Shown here piece after piece: positions 1 through 6,044 of a DNA stretch of 8,330 nt. The translations under genes and the position numbers were made by a program. Positions within the stretch are counted from its first letter, which is position 1. Each line of letters starts with the position of its first letter. The notes below the pieces were generated by a model. The model did not search any database. It saw only the letters and a program-made list of their open reading frames with translations, and was not told the DNA's origin. This stretch comes from Betaproteobacteria bacterium (lineage in GTDB: Bacteria; Pseudomonadota; Gammaproteobacteria; Burkholderiales; SG8-41). The stretch lies in assembly GCA_028292065.1 (NCBI GenBank), contig JAQGNC010000137.1, positions 1 to 8,330 of the forward strand, read 5' to 3'.

Positions 1-729
1 GACGAACGAGATCGGGATGAACTGCATGAACTCGATGTCGACGAGCTCCGCACCCGCGCGCAGGCCCATCGCGATGCCGTCGCCGGTGTTGATCGTCGGG
101 CCCGAGCTCGTCTCGTAGAGCTGTGAAGTGCCGCCGGTCGCGATGACCACGGTCGGCGCGGCGAAGTAGCGCCACACGCCTTTCGAAAGATCCATGACCA
201 GGCCTCCCGCGACGTGGCCGTTGTCGTCGCGGATCACGTCGACGAGCATGTGGAAATCGCAGATGCGGATGCCGCGCTGGTGCATCTGGTGCAGCATCAC
301 TTCGGTGATGCCGATGCCTTCGTCGATCGAGCCGAGGGTCCTCACGAAAGTGCCGCCGCCGGTCATCGACATGTAGTACTTGGTGACGTCGGTGCGGTCC
401 CAGGCGAGGCCGTATTCCTCGAGGTCGTAGGCGCGCGCGAGCGCTTCGTCGACCATGATCCGCGTGAGCTCGCGGTTGTTGATGCCCACGCCCGAATCGA
501 TCGTGTCGTTGAAGAACGCGTCGTTGGAGTCTTTCGGGTTGAGCCCCGTCACCACGTTATACCGGCCGCCCGACATGCGGGTGTGGTTCGCGCGGCGCGG
601 CCCTTTCGCCAGGAGCACCACTTTGGCGCCCGCGTCGTGTGCCGCGATGGCCGCGCGCATCCCTGCGGCGCCGCTGCCCGCGATCAGGACGTCGGCCTGT
701 TCGACGATCAAGTCGGATGATGTAGTCAC
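1..729 (-). CDS. FrdA/SdhA-like FAD-dependent oxidoreductase, N-terminal 243 residues (cut by left window edge)
   Basis: This is the N-terminal part of a flavoprotein of the succinate dehydrogenase/fumarate reductase/L-aspartate oxidase superfamily; these enzymes oxidise or reduce a C-C bond next to a carboxylate. Visible: the FAD dinucleotide motif GSGAAG at residues 18-23, a second FAD segment ATGGTSQLYE at 197-206, and the family block TGDGIAMGLRAGAELVD at 215-231. The segment NHTRMSGG at 48-55 aligns with the SHTVAAQGG region of SdhA/FrdA, so His49 could carry covalent FAD (inference). Where the family usually reads QFHP, this protein reads QFIP (Ile238), so the substrate-site His is absent. 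The GTG start at 729 is chosen because GAGGAG lies 8 nt upstream and the FAD motif follows at the usual distance. It begins 15 nt after the stop of the RraA-like gene and is the last visible gene of the operon. The capping and C-terminal domains lie outside the window. The family is secure; the substrate is unknown. Confidence 0.9.
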   Translation of the reverse strand, partial: MTTSSDLIVEQADVLIAGSGAAGMRAAIAAHDAGAKVVLLAKGPRRANHTRMSGGRYNVVTGLNPKDSNDAFFNDTIDSGVGINNRELTRIMVDEALARAYDLEEYGLAWDRTDVTKYYMSMTGGGTFVRTLGSIDEGIGITEVMLHQMHQRGIRICDFHMLVDVIRDDNGHVAGGLVMDLSKGVWRYFAAPTVVIATGGTSQLYETSSGPTINTGDGIAMGLRAGAELVDIEFMQFIPISFV

Positions 730-737
730 TTGCCGTG

Positions 738-743
738 CTCCTC
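738..743 (-). promoter_or_regulatory. Shine-Dalgarno site of the FrdA-like gene
   Basis: The minus strand reads GAGGAG here, 8 nt before the GTG at 729. It decides the start, because the visible GTG has no competing ATG upstream before the previous gene's stop codon at 745-747. Confidence 0.75.
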
Positions 744-744
744 G

Positions 745-1431
745 TTACCGGTTTTCCTGCACCTTGCCCTCGAGCCTGGCGTCGACCCACGAGTCGCCGT
801 AGATGATCTCGAGAGGTTGCTTGCCGTCCTTGATGTCCTGCGCCTGCTGGTGCTCCATGTCCATGCGGCTGCGCGCTTTCTTCAGCACTTCCTCAGCCAC
901 GGCGAGCGGGATCACCGCCACGCCGTCGTCGTCGCCGATGACGATGTCGCCGGGGCTCACCACCAGGCCGCCGACCTGCACCGGCACGTTGATCGAGCCG
1001 GGGGTGTTTTTCTGCGCCGAGCGCGGGCAGATGCCGCGGCAGAACGCGGCGAAGCGCTCGGCGCGCAGCATCCTGATGTCGCGCATGCAGCCGTTGGTGA
1101 TGTAGCCCGCGACGCCGCGATTGCGCGCCTGGAGCGACATGTTGTGGCCGAAGGCGCCGGTGTTGTTCTCGCGGCCGTCGTCGACCACGAGCACGTCGCC
1201 GGGCTGCAGCATGGTCAGCGCCTTGTGCGTGGTGATGTTGTCGTTCGGATAGTTGAGCACCGTGAACGCCACCCCGAGGATCCTGATGTCTTCGAAGATC
1301 GGCCTGATCTCGGGCATCATCACGCCGTGGCGGCCCATCGTGTCCGCGATGGTGGACGTCCATATCCCGGCGAACTGCTCGACCAGCGAGGGCGCGGGGC
1401 GCTTGAAGTGGTGGTTGATCTGACCGTACAT
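745..1431 (-). CDS. RraA-family protein, 4-carboxy-4-hydroxy-2-oxoadipate aldolase/oxaloacetate decarboxylase-like
   Basis: A complete 228-residue protein of the RraA/class II HMG-CHA aldolase family, cytoplasmic. Characterised aldolase members use a divalent metal to split 4-carboxy-4-hydroxy-2-oxoadipate or 4-hydroxy-4-methyl-2-oxoglutarate to pyruvate plus an oxoacid, and decarboxylate oxaloacetate; E. coli RraA itself is an RNase E regulator. Visible family marks are LQPGDVLVVDD (75-85), the segment GYITNGCMRD (109-118) with the Arg117-Asp118 pair that supplies catalytic and metal-site residues in aldolases, CRGICPRSA (131-139), and SPGDIVIGDDDGVAVIP (159-175). Length fits the family. The ATG start has GGAGA 5 nt upstream. 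The gene lies 14 nt after the MmgE/PrpD gene and 15 nt before the flavoprotein gene, so co-transcription is very likely. The metabolic neighbours favour an enzyme over an RNase E regulator; the exact substrate is inferred, not shown. Confidence 0.88.
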   Translation of the reverse strand: MYGQINHHFKRPAPSLVEQFAGIWTSTIADTMGRHGVMMPEIRPIFEDIRILGVAFTVLNYPNDNITTHKALTMLQPGDVLVVDDGRENNTGAFGHNMSLQARNRGVAGYITNGCMRDIRMLRAERFAAFCRGICPRSAQKNTPGSINVPVQVGGLVVSPGDIVIGDDDGVAVIPLAVAEEVLKKARSRMDMEHQQAQDIKDGKQPLEIIYGDSWVDARLEGKVQENR

Positions 1432-1436
1432 GAGTG

Positions 1437-1441
1437 TCTCC
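1437..1441 (-). promoter_or_regulatory. Shine-Dalgarno site of the RraA-like gene
   Basis: The minus strand reads GGAGA here, 5 nt before the ATG at 1431, inside the 14-nt gap after the MmgE/PrpD stop codon. It supports translation from 1431 in a polycistronic message. Confidence 0.65.
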
Positions 1442-1445
1442 GTTT

Positions 1446-2897
1446 TTATTGCGGAACGAGGAGCCGGACGATGTCCGAGACGTCGGCGACTGCTTCGAGA
1501 TTGCGCACGCGTTCGATGGCGGCATCGACGTCGCGCGCGGCGATGGGTGTTTTCGAGTACGACACGCAGTCGCGGAACTTGGCTTCGAGGAGCGCCCAGT
1601 CGACCGGGTGCCGCGGGTCTCCGGGTACGCCGTCGGCCTGCGTCGAAAGCACACGGCCGTCGCGCGTGGTCACTTCGACGGTGGGCCTGCCGTCGTAATC
1701 CGACGAGCTGCCGCTCGAGGTTTCAGGATCGCCGTCGCGGTAAGTGATGCGGTCGGCCATCGCCAATACGGCAGGATCGTTCAGGCCCTCGGCGGTGTAA
1801 TCCCCGAGCGTCACCGTGCCTTTGACCAGCATGACCGCGGTGGTGAACGGGATGCTGTATTTGCCGTCGATGCTGGTCTGCGGCCGGCGTTTGCTCTCGA
1901 TCGGTTCGGAAAGGAGCTTCGTGCCGCCGGTACCGCCGATGATCGCCACCGCTTCGATGTCCCCCGGCTTCAGCTCGTGCTTCGCACGCAGCGCCTGCGC
2001 GGCGGCGTTGGTCGAGCGCGTATACGCACACGCCGGCCACACTTTGAAGCCGTGCGTGCGCAGCAGCGGGAAAGCGGTGCCGAGATCGCCCACGAGCGCG
2101 TCCCAGTGCGGCGTGGCGGTGCGCACATAGTTTGCGAAGATCCCGTAACGGCCTTCGACGATCTCCTTGCAGCCGATGACGCCGCGGCGGGCGAGCTCGG
2201 CGCTCATGACCGCGGCCTGGCCGGAGAAACCCGCCTGCATCGAGCGCATGTGCGTCGCCGCCCCGACCGCCATCTGGCGGCTGCCGCTCATCTGGTTGTA
2301 GCCGATGCCGAGCGCGTTTTCCATGCGATCGGTGTCGAGCTTGAGCAGCGAGCCAGCGGTCGCGGCGCCCGAGACGAACCCGAAGAGCTGGGTCGCGAAC
2401 CAGCCTTCGGCGATCGTCCAGTCCGGGATGTCGATCGCGAGGTCGAGCCGCGTGTGCAGGTCGGTGCCCGCCGCGACCGCGGTGAGGAGGTCGCGCCCGC
2501 TCACCGCGCCGAGCTTCTCGGCGACGGCGAAAGCGACCGGGATCGTCGCGATGCTGACGTGGCCGCCGTCGCCGATGTCGTCGTAGTCGAGCATGTGGCC
2601 GAGGCTGCCGTTGACGAATGCCGCCCACGCCGCGGGCGCCTTGCCGCCGAAGCCGAGCAGCGTGCTTTCGGGCTTACCGCCGAGATCGAGCACGTAATCC
2701 CTGACGAGCGCGGCTTCGGGGGCGAGGGTGCTCGCGCCGATCGCGACCCCGAGGGTGTCGAGCACGCATTGCTTCAGAAGGTCGACGAGCGTCGCCGGCA
2801 GCGCGGCATACGTGAGGGTCGCGGCGTGATGCGCGAGCTTGCGAGTCGCGTCGCTACCTGTCGCGCCTGACGCTGCGGTGTCGTTCACGCGGGTCAC
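1446..2897 (-). CDS. MmgE/PrpD family protein (2-methylcitrate dehydratase-like)
   Basis: A cytoplasmic protein of about 483 residues in the MmgE/PrpD family, whose known members include 2-methylcitrate dehydratase, cis-aconitate decarboxylase and an iminodisuccinate epimerase; all act on small polycarboxylates or related compounds. Numbering from the GTG at 2897, the hallmark segment NGSLGHMLDYDD is at 96-107, followed by GHVSIATIPVAFAVAE from 112, where other members usually have HPS before the Pro. The N-terminal LKQCVLDTLGVAIG (41-54) and the all-helical first half are also typical. The GTG at 2897 overlaps the upstream stop codon in a GTGA arrangement, which suggests translational coupling. 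A second GTG at 2888 is also possible and would give 480 residues. An upstream GTG/ATG-type extension to 2939 would run deep into the previous gene and is rejected. The family is clear, but the reaction (hydration, dehydration, decarboxylation or isomerisation) cannot be fixed. Confidence 0.9.
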   Translation of the reverse strand: MTRVNDTAASGATGSDATRKLAHHAATLTYAALPATLVDLLKQCVLDTLGVAIGASTLAPEAALVRDYVLDLGGKPESTLLGFGGKAPAAWAAFVNGSLGHMLDYDDIGDGGHVSIATIPVAFAVAEKLGAVSGRDLLTAVAAGTDLHTRLDLAIDIPDWTIAEGWFATQLFGFVSGAATAGSLLKLDTDRMENALGIGYNQMSGSRQMAVGAATHMRSMQAGFSGQAAVMSAELARRGVIGCKEIVEGRYGIFANYVRTATPHWDALVGDLGTAFPLLRTHGFKVWPACAYTRSTNAAAQALRAKHELKPGDIEAVAIIGGTGGTKLLSEPIESKRRPQTSIDGKYSIPFTTAVMLVKGTVTLGDYTAEGLNDPAVLAMADRITYRDGDPETSSGSSSDYDGRPTVEVTTRDGRVLSTQADGVPGDPRHPVDWALLEAKFRDCVSYSKTPIAARDVDAAIERVRNLEAVADVSDIVRLLVPQ

Positions 2898-3859
2898 TCT
2901 TCGGCTTTGACGCCGGCCGCTTTGGCGATCTTCGCCCACTTCGCGACCTCGGACCGGATGAAAGCGTCGAATTCCCCGGGCTGGCTCCCGACCGGGTCTG
3001 AACCGAGCTCGACGAGCCGCTTCTTCATCGCGGGTGACTGCACGATGCGCGCGACTTCGGCGTTGACACGAGAGACGATCGCGCGCGGCGTGCCTGCGGG
3101 AGCGAGGATGCCCGACCAGATCACCGACTGATAGCCGGGAACGCCCGCTTCAGCGACGGTCGGCAACTCGGGCATGAACGCGGAGCGCTTCGAGTCCCCG
3201 ATCGCGAGCGCGCGCAGCTTTCCGCTCTTGACGTGCGGCAGGGTTGCGACGGAAGCGCCGAAGGTGAGCTGAACCTGGCCGCCGAGGAGATCGTTCAGCA
3301 TCGGGCCCGATCCTTTGTACGGGATGTGCGTCGCGGTGACTCCGGAGAGCGACTTGAACAGCTCCATCGAGAGCTGGACCGAGTTCGAGCTCGTCCCGTA
3401 GTTGAGCGTGTTCGGCCGGGCCTTCGCGTAATCGAGCAGCTCGCGAACCGTCTTTGCCGGCAGGGAAGGGTGCACGACCAGGATGATCTGCCGCGAGGCG
3501 GTCTGCGTCACCGCCGCAAAATCGCGGAAGACGTCATAGGAAAGCTTGCGGCCGATCGCGGTGTTGATCGCGTGGCTGCTCGAGGTGATGAGGAGCGTGT
3601 ATCCGTCGGCAGGCGATTTCGCCACGATCTCGCTCGCGATGACGCCGTCGGCGCCGGCGCGGTTGTCGGGGACGATCGGCTGCCCGAGCGCATCGCCGAG
3701 CGCGCTCATGATCATGCGCGCGAGCACGTCGGTGCCGCCGCCCGGGGCAAAAGCGATGACGAGGCGGACCGGCTTGTTCGGATACGACTGCGCAAACGCG
3801 TGCGCCGGACAGAGCAGGGCGGCGAGCGTGAGCGCGAAACCGGACAGGCGTTTGAGCAT
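2894..3859 (-). CDS. Bug/TctC-family tripartite tricarboxylate transporter substrate-binding protein
   Basis: A 321-residue periplasmic binding protein of the Bug (TctC) family, which captures small carboxylates or related compounds and normally delivers them to a TctAB membrane pair. The Sec signal peptide covers residues 1-23 (basic MLKR, a hydrophobic core, then AFA before Gln24). The mature start YPNKPVRLVIAFAPGGGTD (26-44) is the Bug signature, including the PGGG loop and the conserved Asp44 that helps hold the ligand. Further on are LNYGTSSNSVQLSMELF and HIPYKGSGPMLNDLLGGQV, also typical. The ATG at 3859 is chosen because it puts the signal peptide at the N-terminus; the GTG at 3919 would add 20 unrelated residues. 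The ribosome-binding site is weak (AAGAGAA just before the ATG). It is the first gene of the operon and overlaps the MmgE/PrpD start by 4 nt. No TctA or TctB gene is in the window, so the permease is elsewhere or absent. Confidence 0.95.
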   Translation of the reverse strand: MLKRLSGFALTLAALLCPAHAFAQSYPNKPVRLVIAFAPGGGTDVLARMIMSALGDALGQPIVPDNRAGADGVIASEIVAKSPADGYTLLITSSSHAINTAIGRKLSYDVFRDFAAVTQTASRQIILVVHPSLPAKTVRELLDYAKARPNTLNYGTSSNSVQLSMELFKSLSGVTATHIPYKGSGPMLNDLLGGQVQLTFGASVATLPHVKSGKLRALAIGDSKRSAFMPELPTVAEAGVPGYQSVIWSGILAPAGTPRAIVSRVNAEVARIVQSPAMKKRLVELGSDPVGSQPGEFDAFIRSEVAKWAKIAKAAGVKAEE

Positions 3860-3929
3860 TTCTCTTGATGGCGGCAACGGCCTCGAGCCTTCGAGACGCG
3901 ACGCCGCGCAGGTTATCACCCGCCCGCTA

Positions 3930-3944
3930 TGAGATAAATTGAGA
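3930..3944. repeat. short tandem TGAGA motif with 10-nt period upstream of the Bug operon
   Basis: TGAGA occurs at 3930-3934 and 3940-3944, one helical turn apart, in an AT-rich island (3929-3950) within GC-rich DNA. It overlaps the candidate -10 and spacer of the Bug operon promoter. It could be an operator half-site pair, but five-base repeats occur by chance and no regulator gene is next to it. Confidence 0.25.
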
Positions 3945-3959
3945 AATGTGTGGTGTCAC
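3931..3959 (-). promoter_or_regulatory. weak candidate promoter of the Bug operon
   Basis: The minus strand has GTGACA (5 of 6 to TTGACA) at 3959-3954 and TATCTC (only 3 of 6 to TATAAT) at 3936-3931, with a 17-nt spacer. Transcription would start about 65 nt before the Bug ATG. The -10 match is poor, so this is a suggestion based mainly on its position upstream of the first operon gene. Confidence 0.2.
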
Positions 3960-4071
3960 TATTCGTTTTCTGGCGAATGCTCCGTCGTGCGCGATCCGCT
4001 ACGCTTCACGACCGCGCTCGCCCGGGGCGCTCGAACGCGTAGTGAGGTGATTCTCAAATTCGCGTCACAAT

Positions 4072-4143
4072 CCGTTCGCCCTGAGCAGAGCCTGCCCTGA
4101 GCCTGTCGAAGGGCGCCCTGCGCCGCAGTCGAAGGGTGAACGG
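4072..4143. repeat. extragenic palindromic repeat, copy A
   Basis: CCGTTCGCCCT at 4072-4082 pairs with AGGGTGAACGG at 4133-4143 (10 of 11, the odd pair being G-T), forming the base of a long hairpin. Inside is the unit GCCTGCCCTGAGCC...GAAGGGC at 4090-4114, which recurs at 4164-4188 with one change in 25 bases. From memory, CCTGAGCCTGTCGAAGGG-type repeats are scattered between genes in many environmental bacterial genomes; the family was not looked up. Confidence 0.8.
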
Positions 4144-4147
4144 CAGT

Positions 4148-4201
4148 GTTCATGCTTCGACAAGCCTGTCCTGAGCCTGTCGAAGGGCTCAGCACGAACG
4201 G
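4148..4201. repeat. extragenic palindromic repeat, copy B
   Basis: CTTCGACA at 4155-4162 and TGTCGAAG at 4178-4185 form an 8-bp perfect stem with a 15-nt loop. An outer GTTC at 4148-4151 (minus one offset for the G at 4148: G4148, T4149, T4150, C4151) and GAAC at 4196-4199 extend the symmetry. It shares the 25-nt unit of copy A in the same orientation, 74 nt further on. Confidence 0.8.
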
Positions 4202-4255
4202 CCTTCCATACTTCTGCGAATTTGTGACTCGCCAGCAATCGAGGAAAACACGGCT

Positions 4256-4272
4256 GCAGGCGAGGCGCCTGC
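4256..4272 (-). terminator. candidate terminator hairpin after the ATP-grasp gene
   Basis: GCAGGCG and CGCCTGC form a perfect 7-bp stem with a 3-nt loop, one base past the TAG stop codon at 4274-4276. On the minus strand the stem is followed within about 7 nt by only a short T run (GTTTTCC), so it is a weak intrinsic terminator or an RNA 3'-end stabiliser. Confidence 0.45.
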
Positions 4273-4273
4273 G

Positions 4274-5296
4274 CTACGGAGTCGAGCGAGCGAGCGCCGC
4301 GTCCACGATGCTCGAGATGACCTCGGCGTAAGGCACGCCGGCAAAACAGCGGTCGCGGCCGAACGTGTGCCGGGTCAGGTCGGGGTTGGGATTCGCTTCG
4401 AGGAACACGAGCTCGTTAGCGGGCGTGAGGCGGTAATCGATGCGCGCGTAATCGCGCAGCTTGAGCGCGTGGAAAATGCGGCGGCTGACGTCGACCACGC
4501 GCGCGTCGACTTGAGAAGGCAGCCTCGCGATGCGGTAGCGCACGCGCCAGCGCGAGCGATAGCCCGGATCGTTCTTGATGCGCCCGGTCGCGAAGCGCGG
4601 AGCGCCCTGCCCGCGCCTGCCGATGACGAGCTCGAGCGGCGGCATCACCCGCGGCTCGTTACCGAGCAACGCCACGAAAAGGTCGCGGCCTGCGACGAAC
4701 TGCTCGCACATCAGCGTATCGGCGCGGCGGCCGCGAATCGCGGTGAGGCGCGCAGCCAGCGCGCTTTCGCTGCGCACGAGCGCGCTGTTGCCGATCTCGT
4801 CCGAGCCGTCGCCGAACTGTGGTTTGACGATGACCGGGAACGCGAGCGATCCGCGCGCCGGCCTGCGCCCGTTCACCAGGACGTGAGGCGCCACCGCGAC
4901 CCCGAGGTCGGAGACCACCTGCTTGGCGAGCGCCTTGTCCCGCGCGATCTGCATCGCATCGGGGCCCGAGCCGGTATACGGCAGCTTCATCATGTCGAGT
5001 ACGCCCGCGATCGCGGAATCGAGGCGCCGGTCGCCCGCGAGCCACTCGGTGAGATTGAAAACCAGCCGGGGCTCGAGCACGCGCAACGCTTCGATCGTCG
5101 GTGTGATCTGCGGATCGAACGGCACGACGCTGAGCTCGCGGCCTTGTGCGGCGAGGGCCTGCACCACCTGCCACTCCATCGTGCCGCGCTCGAGGACGAA
5201 ATCGCCGTCGGCATTGCGCTCGCCTACTTCGTCGTCGACCAGCACTGCGACGACGTTACCCGCGCCGTCACGGCCGGCTTTGATGCCGCGTTTCAT
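4274..5296 (-). CDS. ATP-grasp protein related to D-alanine-D-alanine ligase
   Basis: A complete 340-residue cytoplasmic protein with the D-Ala-D-Ala ligase fold: an N-terminal VVAVLVDDEVGER (15-27), FNLTEWLAGD (80-89), KLPYTGSGPDAMQIARDKALAKQ (104-126) leading into the ATP-grasp domain, the nucleotide-binding VKPQFGDGSDEIG (157-169), EQFVAGRDLFVALLGN (198-213), and the metal/substrate end DYARIDYRL...LEANPNPDLTRH (282-310). Arg285, Glu300 and Asn302 match metal and phosphate residues of Ddl. The Ddl loop NTxPGMT, whose Gly helps hold the substrate, is NPNPDLT here (Asp306), so the ligated compound may not be D-Ala. No cell-wall genes are nearby. The ATG at 5296 has no Shine-Dalgarno site but has TAGAAT 6 nt upstream. 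It starts 34 nt after the lipoprotein stop, so it may have its own leaderless message as well as read-through. Carboxylate-amine ligase activity is likely; the substrates are unknown. Confidence 0.88.
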   Translation of the reverse strand: MKRGIKAGRDGAGNVVAVLVDDEVGERNADGDFVLERGTMEWQVVQALAAQGRELSVVPFDPQITPTIEALRVLEPRLVFNLTEWLAGDRRLDSAIAGVLDMMKLPYTGSGPDAMQIARDKALAKQVVSDLGVAVAPHVLVNGRRPARGSLAFPVIVKPQFGDGSDEIGNSALVRSESALAARLTAIRGRRADTLMCEQFVAGRDLFVALLGNEPRVMPPLELVIGRRGQGAPRFATGRIKNDPGYRSRWRVRYRIARLPSQVDARVVDVSRRIFHALKLRDYARIDYRLTPANELVFLEANPNPDLTRHTFGRDRCFAGVPYAEVISSIVDAALARSTP

Positions 5297-5302
5297 GCGG
5301 CG

Positions 5303-5308
5303 ATTCTA
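5303..5308 (-). promoter_or_regulatory. TAGAAT -10 element, predicted leaderless start of the ATP-grasp gene
   Basis: TAGAAT (5 of 6 to TATAAT) lies exactly 6 nt before the ATG at 5296, which would put transcription start on or next to the A of the start codon. There is no recognisable -35 and no Shine-Dalgarno sequence. The same spacing is found before the lipoprotein gene. Confidence 0.5.
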
Positions 5309-5330
5309 TCCCACGCGCATCGCTGCGCTC

Positions 5331-6038
5331 TTACGGCAGCGGCAGGAACACCGCGGTCGCAAGGCTTTGCACGACTTTGACGACGGTGCGATTGCTCTTG
5401 TCCGCGGCGATCTTCGACAGCACGTCGAGGCTGCCGATGATCTTCCCGAACTCGCGCTCGTAGCTGAGATTGCGCACTGGACCCGTACCCTCGTTCGACA
5501 GCAGGAAGAGCTGTCCCTGCGCCGAGCGATTGGTCGAGAGCTTCCACACCGCGATCTCGACGTTGCGCGCGGCGTTGTAGAGGCGCTGCGCGTCGAGGTC
5601 GTCGAGCACGAAGAACTCGGTCTTGTCGTTGAACGCGGTCTGGATCATGCTCGCGAGTCCCGCCGCGTACGCGAGCACGCGGTCCCCCTGATAGTCGTCT
5701 CGAAACGCGAGCTGTATCGCCTGCGCGTCGCGCACCCCGCGAAGCTCGTTGAAGCGCCAGCCGTGATTGCCGTCGAAAATCCTCGCGACGCCTTCGGCCC
5801 TGCTCGAAACACCGCTCTTGCGAAGCTCGCGCGGGTTGCGCCGGTAGAGCTTGTCGGTGAGCAGCTTCAGGTTCGCGAAGATCTCGCGCTGCTGCGCTTC
5901 GGCGACGCGGTCGATGTCGCTCTTGGCGAACTGGCCGGGAGAGAAAGGCGCGCCCGCGGAAGTGGACGGCACCGTGCCGCGGCTGCCGCACGCAGCAATG
6001 AGCAGGAGGCAAAAAAAGAGAGCGGATCGCGTCAGCAC
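5331..6038 (-). CDS. uncharacterised proteobacterial lipoprotein
   Basis: A complete 235-residue predicted lipoprotein. Residues 1-16 are a short signal peptide ending in the lipobox LIAAC, with Cys17 as the lipidation site. Gly18 follows rather than Asp, which points to the outer membrane in the usual sorting rule. The mature part has no enzyme motif that I recognise. Segments that look conserved in character are FSPGQFAKSDIDRVAEAQ (32-49), KLYRRNPRELRKSG (63-76), DDYQGDRVLAYAAGLASMI (114-132), LYNAARNVEIAVWKLS (153-168), LFLLSNEG (177-184) and a hydrophobic end VVQSLATAVFLPLP (222-235). I recall similar unnamed lipoproteins in betaproteobacteria but know no function. GTG at 6038 is the only good start: an in-frame TAG lies 4 codons upstream and no other start precedes the signal peptide. 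TAGAAT stands 6 nt before it and there is no Shine-Dalgarno site. The ATP-grasp gene follows after 34 nt. Confidence 0.82.
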   Translation of the reverse strand: MLTRSALFFCLLLIAACGSRGTVPSTSAGAPFSPGQFAKSDIDRVAEAQQREIFANLKLLTDKLYRRNPRELRKSGVSSRAEGVARIFDGNHGWRFNELRGVRDAQAIQLAFRDDYQGDRVLAYAAGLASMIQTAFNDKTEFFVLDDLDAQRLYNAARNVEIAVWKLSTNRSAQGQLFLLSNEGTGPVRNLSYEREFGKIIGSLDVLSKIAADKSNRTVVKVVQSLATAVFLPLP

Positions 6039-6044
6039 CGCGGG

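Larger units (their letters stand above)
3860..4273. other. 414-bp non-coding stretch between the Bug operon and the ATP-grasp gene
   Basis: No credible gene is present. From the Bug side it holds a candidate promoter region and AT-rich island (3929-3960), about 90 bases with nothing recognisable (3961-4050), a cluster of palindromic repeats (about 4051-4228), and a hairpin next to the ATP-grasp stop codon (4256-4272). The short open frames here have repeat-derived translations (runs such as ACPEPVEG) and no conserved features. Confidence 0.8.

Noticed and set aside
745..1431. naming the gene rraA (RNase E inhibitor) or ligK
   Set aside because: Family membership does not separate regulator from aldolase; the context favours an enzyme, but the substrate is not shown.
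1434..2870. 478-residue plus-strand open frame opposite the MmgE/PrpD gene
   Set aside because: Its translation is rich in Arg, Ala, Asp and Glu with no recognisable motif, and it is wholly antisense to a convincing MmgE/PrpD gene; long antisense frames are expected with high GC at third positions.
3860..3919. longer Bug protein starting at the GTG at 3919
   Set aside because: It would place 20 residues before an otherwise normal signal peptide; the ATG at 3859 gives the usual family length.
4090..4188. possible CRISPR array
   Set aside because: Only two copies of a repeat, each part of a palindrome, with no regular spacers and no cas genes.
3959..4331. short open frames across the repeat cluster on both strands
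   Set aside because: Their translations come from the repeat itself (SPSTGSGQA and CPEPVEG-type runs), and no ribosome-binding site or conserved feature is present.
4274..5296. naming the ATP-grasp gene ddl
   Set aside because: The substrate loop differs from Ddl and the gene is not in a cell-wall cluster, so the symbol would claim too much.
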